From Rapana venosa (taxonomy: Eukaryota > Mollusca > Gastropoda > Neogastropoda > Muricidae), in the NCBI GenBank assembly GCA_028751875.1, contig CM054156.1, forward strand, positions 56,320,061 through 56,384,060: a stretch of DNA of 64,000 nucleotides, read 5' to 3'. The notes beneath the pieces were generated by a model that saw only the letters and a list, made by a program, of their open reading frames with translations, did no database searches and had not been told where the DNA came from. The position numbers were made by a program, and so were the translations under genes. Shown one piece after another: positions 48,912-58,640 of this stretch (within the stretch, counting starts at the first letter, position 1; each line of letters begins with the position of its first letter).

Positions 48912-50470
48912 GATGACCTACTAGCATTTAGAATTGGGACCAACATGATTGAATATAAAGACACCGTAAAGTTCTTGGGTGTTATTCTCACTTCTAAGCT
49001 AACTTGGAATGCACATATCGAAGACAATTTAACTAAAGCAAAGAAAGGCTTAAACTTTTTGAAGATGGTAAGTAAACAGTTCTGGGGCCAAGACACATTA
49101 AATATGAAATATTTAGCTACATCCCTTATTCGTTCAAAATTATCGTATGGTCAAGAGGTCTTTTTCAGTGCGCCTAAGTATTTACTTAAAAAGTTACAAA
49201 GTATAGACTGCAAAGCATACAGACTGGCTCTTGGTGTGCCTTATCACGCCTCAGCCCTGGGAACATATAACGAAGTCGGCATATTGCCTTTAGATGATTA
49301 CCGTCAACTGGCATGTGCTAAATATTTGCTTAGAAAACAAAACGACAGAAAACTTTATTTCAGAAGAAATAGAAGTGAAATCAGAGTTTAATTTTCCTAA
49401 AAGAGCGAAATATATATCCTCTTTAATGCCCATAAGTACATATGTGTCTGATCTGGTAGAAAACTCTGAAGTCATCAACACAGCATGGACACACGAGAAG
49501 CAATCTTACCTTGCCCACCATTGGGAGATGAATAAAGCACACTTTGATATAGAGGTGTCTAATGAAAACAAGAATGACAACCAGAATATAATGGTTGCTG
49601 ATGTCCGATCCCACATCCATCATAAATATTTTGACCATTTACAAATTTATACAGATGGATCACGCCTAGATAATCAAGAAACAGGTTCTGCTTTTGTTAT
49701 ACCAGCGTTAAAATTGAAAAATCATATTACATTGGTAAACATCACTCGATATTTACAGCAGAACTTGTAGCATACTAATGGGTCTTACTTATATCTTTGA
49801 TTTGCCGTTGGGTATATTTCAAATTCTTCTTTGCGTTGATTCTAAATCGGCATTGTATGCTTTAAAATCGCCATGTTACAAGAAAACTTCGAAAATCATA
49901 TTAGAGATTAAGCATGTCATACATCTCTTAACCGTAAAGGGCATAAGTGTGAATTTTTGTTGGGTGCCTTCACACACTGGGTTCTTTCCAAATGAGTGGG
50001 CGGATAGAGCTGCCAAAAAGGGTGCAAAACATGGACGGGATGCAATAGAATTGCATGTGCCTTTATCCTTACAAGAAGGGTATAGCTTACTAGAACAAAA
50101 ATCATGGAGAAGGTCACTGATAGTAATCAGCAAAATGAGAGACTTTTAACTAGAACTGCAATCAATACCCATAATCTAACAGTGGGGAACCATTCAGAAG
50201 TTTAGTACAAGTGTTTTTACGTCAAGGAGAATTAATACTTTATTCTATAGAATGAAACTAAATGCATTGATAACCAAATTCAGCAAAAATGGTAAATGCC
50301 TGTGTGGTGAGAATATCACTAATACTCATATACTTTTTGACTGCCAGAGTGTAAAACCTTTCATGCCCCATTTTTCTGAAAACTCCCTCACCAGCATATT
50401 CAGTAATTTAAAATTGGCATTTGAAATTGTGAAAGGTCTTTTTTACAGTCCCATAGGACATTTGTTATAG
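48912..50470 (+). pseudogene. Non-LTR retrotransposon ORF2, 3' half: end of RT, RNase H and zinc knuckle
   Basis: 5'-truncated at the CA microsatellite. Frames 48,945-49,391, 49,294-49,770, 49,778-50,149 and 50,252-50,470 are consecutive pieces of one protein. The first covers the RT thumb region (YKDTVKFLGVILTSKLTW). Next comes an RNase H domain with all four acidic positions visible: IYTDGSRL near 49,650, FTAEL near 49,757 in a shifted frame, CVDSKSALYAL near 49,819, and WVPSHTGFFPNEWADRAA near 49,960. The C-terminal piece has a Cys-x-Cys...His...Cys knuckle (KCLCGENITNTHILFDC). RNase H plus knuckle points to the I/Nimb/Jockey groups. At least three frameshifts. Confidence 0.82.
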
Positions 50471-50489
50471 TTACATTAACGTTAATGAC

Positions 50490-50699
50490 TTGTTGGGGTT
50501 TTTTTTGGTTGTTTTTTAAATTCCTGTTGCATTGCCAAGTTTTTCGAGATTATTATTATTATTATTTTTAACACCACATCCACATCTCCCGGGTTTTTTG
50601 TTTTTGTTTTGTTTTTGTTTTTGGGTTGGGTTTTTTTTTTTTGTTTTTTTTGGGGGGTTGTTTTTTAGGGGGGGGGGGGGGGGCGTCTATTTCACTAAA
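50490..50699. repeat. T/G-rich low-complexity sequence with a G run
   Basis: TTTTTG runs and a 17-base G run (50,668-50,684) just after the LINE 3' end; possibly part of a poor-quality tail. No features. Confidence 0.6.
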
Positions 50700-50719
50700 G
50701 TGAACGGGACGTAAAATTG

Positions 50720-51130
50720 AAGTAAACAAAAACACAGACACAACACACAGCGGGACACAGACACAACAGACAAAACAGCACAGACACACAACAAGACACA
50801 CAAGACATAAGACACACAAGACCACCACACGCACAAAACACACAGACCCCACACAAACACACGCACAAGCGACACACGATAAGACACACACAGACTACAG
50901 ACACACACAAACCCAAACCGCACGCAACACCACAGACACACAAAACACACAGACGACACCAACACAGACAACACAGACTACAGACAACACACAACACACA
51001 CCACAACGCTCGCACAACACGCACGCACGCACACAACAGACACCCCCAGACACACGACCACAAACACAGACACACAAAACCCGTCACACAAGCATACAGA
51101 CACACACGCAACACGCACGACGTCAGAACT
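50720..51130. repeat. Degenerate ACAC(AG)A microsatellite
   Basis: About 410 bp rich in ACACAGACAC and ACAACAC, less regular than the 48.6-kb array. Minus-strand frames rich in Val, Cys and Leu are artefacts. Confidence 0.85.
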
Positions 51131-51139
51131 CCACACAAC

Positions 51140-51495
51140 CACTTTTCCCCAAATGTCAAATGGTCAATATTAATGTTTTCTCAAAAACGGAATGAAGGAA
51201 ATAGCAATTTCCTCATTTTCTTCCAAATGACAGCTGCCCACTATAAAAAAAAAAATGCAGAGTTCTGGATCTTGGCCTTTTTTCCCGTTAATTTAGGGGG
51301 AAGCTACAAAAACGAGGTTTTGTCCGAAACCAACCAGAAGAAAATAAAAAAAAAAATAAATAAAAAAAGTAAAACAAAAATTTTTTGGGAAACAATACGA
51401 TAAAATAGAACCCAATACAGCACAATTGATTGTCTATATCACACTGCTTCTCACCCTGAATTAGAAATATTTTTCCATTTTAGGTTAGCGAAGAG
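51140..51495. other. Unassigned AT-rich stretch
   Basis: A-run rich (for example 51,341-51,375), with one 76-codon plus frame of no recognisable content. Confidence 0.35.
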
Positions 51496-51499
51496 GACA

Positions 51500-51660
51500 G
51501 GGCATGTAGCCTGTTGGATAAGACAACGGACTTGCGGTCGCTTTTTCCCTTTGGGTTTGTCCGGGGTTCGAATTTCGTAAGGAGTTTTTTCCTTTCCTTG
51601 CTTCCCATGCCTGCACCCTCCCCCAAAGTTGTGCCCCTTTCGTCCTGACAAAATCATGCA
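51500..51660 (+). mobile_element. tRNA-derived SINE (family C)
   Basis: Plus-strand tRNA-like head: TAGCCTGTTGGATAAGAC (A-box type, near 51,508), GGACTTGCGGTCGC at the anticodon position and GGGGTTCGAATTT (B box, near 51,562). These are the two internal RNA polymerase III promoter boxes. A non-tRNA body follows, ending in an AAAATTTTTTAAAAAAA-like region near 51,670. Stem pairing is poor and homopolymers are inflated, so it is a decayed or noisy SINE rather than a tRNA gene. Confidence 0.65.
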
Positions 51661-51689
51661 CAAAATAAAATTTTTTAAAAAAATGTGGT

Positions 51690-52445
51690 CCATGAGAGGG
51701 GAAAGGGGGAAGGGGTTTTGGTGGGGTAGGTTGGGGGAAGGAGGAAGGGGGTGTCAGGAGGAAAAAAAAAAAAATATGGTGGGGGGTGGGGTCTGGGGAG
51801 GGGGATTTGGGGGGTTTTGATGGGGGTATGTTGAGGAGGGGGTTGGGTGGAGGTGGGTTTTGTGTGGAGGAGGAGGTTTGGGGGGAGTATGAGGGGAAGG
51901 TCTGGTGGGGAGGGGGGTTTAGAGGGAGTATGATGAGGGTGGTCTGGTGGGGGAGGAGGAGTTTAGGGGGGAGTAGATGAGGGGGGTTTGGTGAGGGGGA
52001 GTTTGGGGGGGAGTTGATGAGGGTAGGTCTGGGGGGGGGAAGGGGGGGTTTAGGGGGAGTATGATGGGGGAAGGTTTTGGGGGGAGGGGGGGTTGGGGGA
52101 GTTGATGAGGGTAGGTCGGGGGAGGGGGGGGGTTTTTTGGGGGGTTTGATGGGGGGTTGGTTTAAGGAGGGGGTATGTGGGGTAGTGGGGGTTTTGGGAG
52201 TATGAGGTTTTTGGAGGGGAGGTTTAGGGGAATATGATGTGGGTAGGTCTGGGGAGGGAGGAGGTTAGAGGGAGTATGATTGGTGGGGGGAGGGGACGTT
52301 TGGGGGGAGTATGGTGGGGTTTTGGTCTGGGGAGGGGGGAGGTTTGGGGATTTGATGGGGGTAGATGGGGGAGGGAGGAGGGGTTTAGGGGGGTTTATGA
52401 TGGGGTAGGTTGGGGATGGGGATATGATGGGGTTTGGTTTTTGGG
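51690..52445. repeat. G-rich minisatellite, unit about 50-60 bp
   Basis: Recurring order GGTAGGTCTGGGGAGGGG, GGAGTTTAGGGGGAGTATGA, TGAGGG on the plus strand, roughly 13 imperfect copies with variable G-run lengths. Strand asymmetry is extreme (almost no C over 750 bp). Many runs of three or more G allow G-quadruplex folding. Glycine-rich plus frames are artefacts. Confidence 0.85.
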
Positions 52446-52834
52446 AAATTGCTTTAATTTAAAAATATAACAATCCAGATTAATATCACACTGTAAAAAT
52501 TTCCTACTATGCTCACACACGCTCCCCCGGGAAAATATGGGCTTTTGTACAAATTGTCAATTCCTGGGGACAGAAAATATTCAAAAAGACTTCAACTTTT
52601 TTTCTTTCTCGGGGGCTTACAATTCTGATTTCTGCCCTTCTGTAAAACACTAGTCTAGTCTGTCTTTTGCTATATTTTTTTTTTGTATTACCCCACCACC
52701 ACACCATTTTACCATCCTCTTGTAATTTCTTTTAATGCACTGATTTTAAAAACAACGGTTTTTGTCTTGCTTGGTTTGGGTTTTGGGTTTTGGGGTAGGT
52801 CGGGGGGGGAGGGGGTTGGGTTTGGATTAAAAAA
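52446..52834. other. Unassigned, low-complexity edges
   Basis: Contains T-rich and G-rich runs (52,675-52,685; 52,770-52,830) and no recognisable gene or repeat family. Confidence 0.3.
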
Positions 52835-53105
52835 AGTAAAGGTTGTAAAAACCTTTAAGGTATAGGGGAGTCAGAGACCTCCTTCTCTAGGGGCCAGCTT
52901 TGGGGGCGGCGCCCATTCCTCTCCCTCGTGTTTATTTCCCCAACCCCTAAAGGGGGTTTGGTCCCCATTTACAGTGGGTGAACTGGGGGAACTGTACTGA
53001 ACCCAAAAGGGTGCAAACGGCACCCATCCAAGTGGTAACCACGTTGACGCTCTTTTAACTTGGTGGGGGAAAGCTAGTGTTCCGACCACGAGCTTTCCCG
53101 CCCCC
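52835..53105 (-). mobile_element. tRNA-type SINE (family B), near complete
   Basis: Minus-strand element with head at 53,105 (CTCGTGGTCGGAACACTAGC, then TTTCCCCC and CAAGTTAA) and tail near 52,835 (ACCTTTA). The body carries GGTTCAGTACAGTTCCCCCA and AGAGAAGGAGGTCTCTGACT. The same body occurs at 37,964-38,215 and the same head at 62,036-62,115. The head has A-box-like spacing but a degraded B box. A 153-codon minus frame (53,332-52,871) is spurious. Confidence 0.65.
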
Positions 53106-53312
53106 CTTTTGATTGCTTGGAAAAGGGTTGTTTTAAAACTTACCATAAAAAAAACCCTCCTCCCCCCCCAAAAACAACAAAGAAATCCCAAAACCCCTCT
53201 TACTTCCACACAAAATCCATTTTTTTCAACAAATTTAGTGGGTACCCCCAGTGGAAAAACCACCAAAGTTTGCAGTTTGACCGGGCCGCGCGGTGATTGG
53301 TAAATATATATA

Positions 53313-54460
53313 TACCTCGGCACAGTCACCAATGGAGTGAAGCAGGGCTGTGTTCTTGTCCCCCCTGTTCAGCCCATTTTTTAGCAATGCTTTCAGTGCG
53401 TTCAGGGATTCGGATGTTGGTGTCGCACGGTACGGTAGATGGATCACTTTAAAATTAGGAGGTTTAAAAGAAAAAACCAAGGTTTCTCAAAGTATCATCA
53501 ACGTTCTGTTTGTGTGATTGGCCTCAATGCTGCTTCTGAAGCCGACTTGAAAGACAGTGTTGACAAGTTCTTATGTTTTGCGACAACTTTGGGTTGAAAA
53601 TCGACAAGAAGACTGCCCCGGGGGAAGCCCTATTTTGAACCAAAATCCCCGTAAATGGCAAGCTCAAAAAAGTGGAAAATTTACTTTTCTTGGCAGTAAA
53701 CCTCCCCCGCACAGTAGCCATTGATGTGAGGTCAACACCGCTCGCCAAAGCAAGCGCTGCCTTTGGCGACTTCGAAAGAATGTTGGGGGGGTGGAATCTA
53801 AACAAAAACCCAAGTCAAGGTCACCAACGGAAAGTGCTCACCACCCTGCTTTTGGCTCAGTCAGGACGTTCCCAACGCCATGCAAAAAAGCTGAACCACT
53901 TCCCCCACCACCTGTTTGAGAAAATGTTTGGGCATCAAGACCCAGACATGAGGTGCTACTAGGAAAAACCCCCCAATCCACACCATCTGATGCAGACCCG
54001 TTTTTGCGGGGAGGCCATGTAGTTCGCATGCCAACCATCGGCCTCCAAAAAAAAAATTTCTTTTTGGCAATTCGCATGGAAAGCGTCCCAGGGGGCCGGA
54101 AAAAACGCTTAAAGGGACCCTAAAAGGGCCTCACTGAAAGCCTTGAACATTGAGATAAACTCTGGGGCAAACAGAAATGGAGAGGCCACGTGGCGAGCAG
54201 CGTACGCAGTGGCGCCAAGGCCAGAAGCAAACAGAAATTGCGACGCTGAAAAAACGGGGCAAGACAGGAAAGTGGCCTCCAAGTTCCAAAAAGCAGCCCT
54301 ATACCCTGTCCATACTGCCAAAGAACTTTTAAGCGCGGATTGGCAAAGAATATCTTCCAACACAGAAATGGCCTCCAATCCCAGGATGAATAGATGGTCA
54401 TCATCGCCCCGTGGACGGGAAGTATACCTTGTTTCGTGCGGGTACCGATCTTGGCGCAAC
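53313..54460 (+). pseudogene. Non-LTR retrotransposon RT, 3' portion, heavily frameshifted
   Basis: Plus strand in shifting frames. TVTNGVKQGCVL near 53,320 is RT motif 4 (the GVKQG-PLS type). Then LNAASEADLKDSVDKFLCF near 53,525, a KFTFLG-like segment near 53,680, QRHAKKLNHF near 53,872, and an Arg/Ala-rich C-terminal part (54,143-54,463). This order fits the widespread invertebrate 'endonuclease-reverse transcriptase' LINE family, which normally ends with a C2H2 finger, not preserved here. The YADD active-site segment is lost in noise. The endonuclease start of a relative is at 63,260-64,000. Confidence 0.65.
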
Positions 54461-54465
54461 TAAAG

Positions 54466-54785
54466 GTCATTTTCTCTCCCCCTCCCTTTCTCCCCTGTCC
54501 CTGTGCCTTTCTTATGGGTGTTTGAGTCTTCCCCTGGATGGGAGTTTGCTTATTTTTCGTTGGTTTTTTTGTTTTTTTGGTTTGTTTCTGCTTTTTTCCT
54601 GTTTCCTTTTTCGTTTTTTAAATTTCTTTTTTTTTCCTTTCTTCTCTCTCTTGTCTCTGTCTCTCTCTCTTTCCTCTCTCTCTCTCCTCTCTCTTCTCTT
54701 TTCTTCTTTTTTTTCTACCTTTCTTCTTGCATTCATTTGTCTTTAATTTTTCTTTCCTTGTTTTTTTACTCTTTTTTGTAGCCAT
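54466..54785. repeat. Polypyrimidine (CT/T-rich) tract
   Basis: About 300 bp of almost pure T and C on plus (TCTCTCTC and TTTTC blocks), directly after the LINE end. Long Ser/Leu/Phe frames on plus and Lys/Glu/Arg frames on minus are compositional artefacts. Confidence 0.85.
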
Positions 54786-55285
54786 CCATTCTTTGATGCA
54801 CCCCCCTATCCACCCATCCCCCCCATCATACCCACCCATCCATCCACCCTTTTAAAATTCATTTCTCATTAGTATCACTCGTTTTGGTTTGTCATTTTTT
54901 TTCAAAGTTTATCTTTTTTGTCCATTCGTCATTTCGTGATTCTTTTGTTTATTAATTCCCCTTTTGTTTGAAATTGTTGAACGGAAATGTCTGTATGAAA
55001 AGTAGGCAGCGAGTATTAAGGAAAACAATAAAAATAAGGTTTAATGTCTTTAAATTTTACAAAGGGAAACATAGTGATTTTTTAAAAAACCAAATCAGCG
55101 GAAAGCCCTGCTGGTTCCATGAATGGCTTTTGCAGCATTCCCGGTTGGCAGCCCCCGGTGTAGTGTCGCCACGTAAAACCCCCCTTTATCAAAGATGTTT
55201 CCTGTCATTTCACCATTGTCGGGTTTCATTTTCCAAAAAAAACTCTGCAGATGACTATCCTCGAAAAAAAAAAATCTAGACTTAC
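54786..55285. other. Unassigned stretch
   Basis: CCAYCC-type short repeats near 54,800-54,850, then AT-rich sequence. A 103-codon plus frame (54,968-55,279) shows nothing recognisable. Confidence 0.3.
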
Positions 55286-55289
55286 CCTC

Positions 55290-55600
55290 TCTTGCGATTC
55301 TCACTGGCTCCCTTGCCAAAAATTAATAAACTGAAAAGATCAGTATTCTGTTACAAATGTCTCCACAAAAGCACAACCTGTCACCCCTTTCTCGTTCCCT
55401 TTGCTTTGCCAGATTCCTTGGTTTCGAATCCCTACATTCAGCCGTCCAGCTTTGGCCGTTGCTCTTTCTCTGTTTCTGGTCAATCAATTTAAAAGGGCCC
55501 TTCTTGTGACACTTTTAAATTGGCCTCAAGACATATTTTTTCAAAACCAAGATTTTCCCTCCTGTTTTCTTTTAAATTTAAAAATAATAATAATGTAGGA
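55290..55600 (+). pseudogene. C-terminal end of a CR1/Jockey-type LINE ORF2 with A/T tail
   Basis: Frames 55,292-55,492 and 55,401-55,598 overlap. They contain INKLKRSVFCYKCLHKS, then (one frame over) pieces matching the usual end of fish/mollusc CR1-Jockey ORF2: a short polar region, a Phe-Gly-x-x-Ser-Phe-type segment and a terminal FK-x-x-L-K-x-x-x-F-like segment. The tail AAATAATAATAAT at about 55,580 fits a retroposon 3' end. Everything upstream is missing or unrecognisable. Confidence 0.45.
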
Positions 55601-55639
55601 ATTTTTATAGGCTAAAATCTTGAAAAAGCAACAACAAAA

Positions 55640-55711
55640 GCGTAGATTGTTGGGGGCTGCTCTCCCGGGGAGGCGGGAGAACGCGTCGCCATTAGCGTGC
55701 GCCACCTTTCA

Positions 55712-55745
<34 letters not shown>

Positions 55746-56015
55746 AGCTGTATTTGTTTCCCTATCGGGGGTTTTTTTTTCTAGAATTTTGCCAGGGAAA
55801 ACTCTCTTGTTCCGGGGTTTTTTTACGTGCGAAAAAAATAGTGTAACACACGGGCCCTGGGTTTATCGTCTATCCGAAAGACTAGCGCCAGACCCCACTC
55901 TGGGTCAATGGGGGGGTGGAAAAAATTTCCGGCCCAAAGGGGTACGAACCGCCGAAAACCTTTCGCCCCGGGCTTTTCGTTTTGACAGGCGCGTTCCCTC
56001 TAGACCACGATCCAT
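55640..56015 (-). mobile_element. tRNA-derived SINE (family A), near complete
   Basis: Minus-strand head at 56,015: GGATCGTGGTCTAGAGGGAA (A box TGGTCTAGAGG) and GGCGGTTCGTACCCC (B box) about 55 bases later. The body includes sequence complementary to TTTATCGTCTATCCGAAAGA and TTTGTTTCCCTATCGGGGG, broken by a T run at 55,716-55,743. It ends near GGCGGGAGAACGCG. A 3' piece of the same family is at 60,905-61,020. A widespread element of this sequence type is familiar from gastropod genomes; that is recollection, not a database result. Confidence 0.7.
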
Positions 56016-56089
56016 TTCGTTATCATTTCCCATAGCATCCAGTTTTTTACACCCAAATTTTAAAATTCATCTCCCAAAGTGTATAACCT

Positions 56090-56216
56090 CTGTGTGTGTG
56101 GTGTGTGGTGTTTTTGTGTGTGTGTGGTGTGGGGTGTGTTTTTGTGTGTGTGTGTGTGGGTGTGTGTGTGTGTGTGTGTGTATGTTTTTGTGTGTGTGTG
56201 GTGTGTATGGTGTGGT
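56090..56216. repeat. (TG)n microsatellite
   Basis: About 125 bp of TG with GG and TT interruptions, followed by a retroposon-type tail at 56,240-56,340 and a TCATC/CATCT repeat (56,330-56,390). Confidence 0.9.
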
Positions 56217-56239
56217 GCATTTACTAGTTGAACTTTTAC

Positions 56240-56400
56240 TTGCTTTGGTTGCATGCTTGTAAGTGAGTTGAGTGTAAGCGCTTTGGTTTGTCTGTGAATA
56301 TACAGCACTAAAAAAAATTTCCCATTTATTATTATCATCTCATCATCATCTCATCTCATCTCATCATCTCATCATCATCATTTTATTAATTATTTTAATT
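56240..56400 (+). mobile_element. Retroposon 3' tail with (ATC)n/(ATT)n end
   Basis: GAGTGTAAGCGCTTTGGTTT, then TGTCTGTGAATATACAGCAC and CCATTTATTATTATCATC resemble the tail at 48,080-48,165. No body upstream other than the TG microsatellite. Confidence 0.5.
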
Positions 56401-56639
56401 ATTTAATGCGGGCCCGGAACGAGTGATACTAATGAGAGAATGAATAAAAATGCTGCATGATGGAGGATGATGGGTAAACAAGGGGAAAGAAAATATTAAG
56501 ACAGAATGAAGCTGAAAAAAAGGTTGAAATAGAAAAGGGGAAGAGAGAGAGGAAAAGGAGAGAGAGAGAGAGGATAGATAACGTAACGTAACGATAATGA
56601 TAACGATAACGATATTTATTAAAAAAAGGCCTGCCCCCA

Positions 56640-58640
56640 TTTGAAGGGGTTTAAAAAATGACCAATATATAATAATGTTATACCAAGCACAAAAACTTTT
56701 TACCCAAAAATAAATTTAGAAATACACACCAAGTTACACATGTTTTCGTTTATGAGATAAACTATTCCCCTTTTTAAAGACATAAAAATTTACATAGAAA
56801 GTTTTTTTGGGACTTTTTATTTTTGGAAGAAGGAGGTATCATTCAAAAGTGGTGGTCTGGATAATATTTCTCAGGAAATAGTTTTCTTAAGTCTCTAGTG
56901 CTGGACAAAAAAAAATGAAAGGGACTTATCCTCTTCATCAAGTTAACATAGGACATATCAATTTTTTTCGCACCTTTTCTAATTTTTGACTATGAAACTG
57001 TTTTTTCAGGACACCAAATCAAAAATTAGTCAGCGCAATCTAATAAATTGTTTCATTCATTTCTTATATGGTTCTGAAAGGTTATTTTTTTTTCAAAAGT
57101 TTAAATTACAATGAAAACCGTTGCTATTCTCAATTGTCGGTCCATTCTTGCCACCTGAATCTATTATGGCTGTTTAAAACAAATCAAAAAACTTTTGATA
57201 ACCTAGCCCTTTTTTATTCCCACACATGAAAACCATAACTATCAAAAACATTGGGGATATTTGTTGCCAAGTTTTTTTTCTGGGTTTAGATCAACTAGTG
57301 TTTTTAAGTTGGGAGGTAGTCTCCCTTCAGATACTGACTAATTTTAACCAATATTTAATCTTTTAAATATACGATTTTAAAATATATTGGAATCTTCAAG
57401 GTTTCCCCCTGAGTAAATCTTTTGGGTTCTTTTATAAACAAAAAAAAAAACGCTTCAGGGCAAACAGTGTAATTTTTAAATTTCCCCCCCTGCTTAAAAA
57501 GGCCCCAAGATTTCAGCCCCCCATACTAAACTATTGGTGAATCTGCAAATAAAAATAACCTAAAAATAAACGTGTAAAATTTATTTTAAACTTTTAAACA
57601 AACGAAATATTTATAACAGCACGTTTTCCCTTTGAAAACAAGATCTTGACAAGCAAGGGAAAAATTAGTTTGCTAGAAAGTGGGTCCCAAGTTTTTATGC
57701 TTCAAATTGAATTTTGGGAAATTTTCCGTAGAACCTTTTTTCCCTTGCTGCCAAATAACCCCCCTTTACGAAAAACTATTATGTTTTGCCCTATTCACCG
57801 TTTTTTCTTTTTTTGAGCTGCATAAAACCCGCTTTCAATTGTTTTCTGCAAAACCAACAACAGTTTCAGACAACAAAACAATATCATCAGCAAAGAGCAA
57901 AGTAAATAATTCTTAAAATCAAATGAAAACCCCTGTTTTCCTTTTCCAACAAATTTCAGAGCTAATTCGTTTGAAAATAAGAAAATGGGAAAGGACTACA
58001 AAATCCCCTTGTTTCACCCCTTTGGTACATGTACAAAACACTAAATTAGCCCAACCCTTATTCTTGTTTTTAATCTTGTACATTTTTTTCCAAATATAAA
58101 GTTCCCGTTACACTTTTTAGTTAAATAGGCCACAACAATTTTTTAGAAATCAATCAAAAGTTTTTTTAAAAAATCTAAAAAGGAAACATACATTTCGGTT
58201 ATTTATAAATTTTTTCTGAACAGCAGCAAAAAAAAGTAAAATATTGGTCAACTGTACAGAAACCCTTTTGAAACCTGTGGTTTCCCCCTGTTTATTATTT
58301 AATTCAACCCATTTGATAATCTTTTGTAACAATAGATTATACAGTTTACCATTACGCACAAAAAGATATTCCTTAAAATTATTTGGGTTTTTGCTATCAC
58401 CTTTTTTGTACAGGGGATAATTTTTGGGACTTTTCCATTTTGTGGATGATCCCGTCAAACAAAACATTGAACAATTTAACAAGAAAAATCTAGGCACTGT
58501 TCCTAGGTTTAAAAAAAATTATTTTCAATCCACGGTCCAGCAGCTTACATTTTTTAATTTTTCTTATTGCATTTTGACTTCCCTGTTTTGTGATAGGGCG
58601 ATCTAAATTTGTGTATATCGTGTGGGTGTAACTCACTTTT
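56640..58640 (-). pseudogene. Non-LTR retrotransposon reverse transcriptase, minus strand, noisy
   Basis: Minus-strand pieces in order: PITKQGSQNAIRKIKKCK near 58,590 (start of RT), YPLYKKGDSKNPNNFKEYLF near 58,400 (motif 2, the Y-K-K-G-D type), a piece matching the DFKKAFD motif region near 58,160, a GVKQG-like segment near 58,000, and ADDIVLLSETVVG at 57,852-57,892 (active site motif 5). C-terminal-like pieces continue to about 57,000. It belongs to a LINE group different from the two plus-strand remnants, closest in style to the RT preceding the RNase H part at 48.9 kb. Frequent A/T homopolymer indels. Confidence 0.72.

Noticed and set aside
48416..49096. 226-codon minus frame, Cys/Val-rich, and His/Thr-rich plus frame
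   Set aside because: Both are read-through of the CA microsatellite at 48,563-48,906.
51629..52470. Glycine-rich plus frames
   Set aside because: Products of the G-rich minisatellite.
52871..53332. 153-codon minus frame at 52,871-53,332
   Set aside because: It translates SINE family B and flanking homopolymers.
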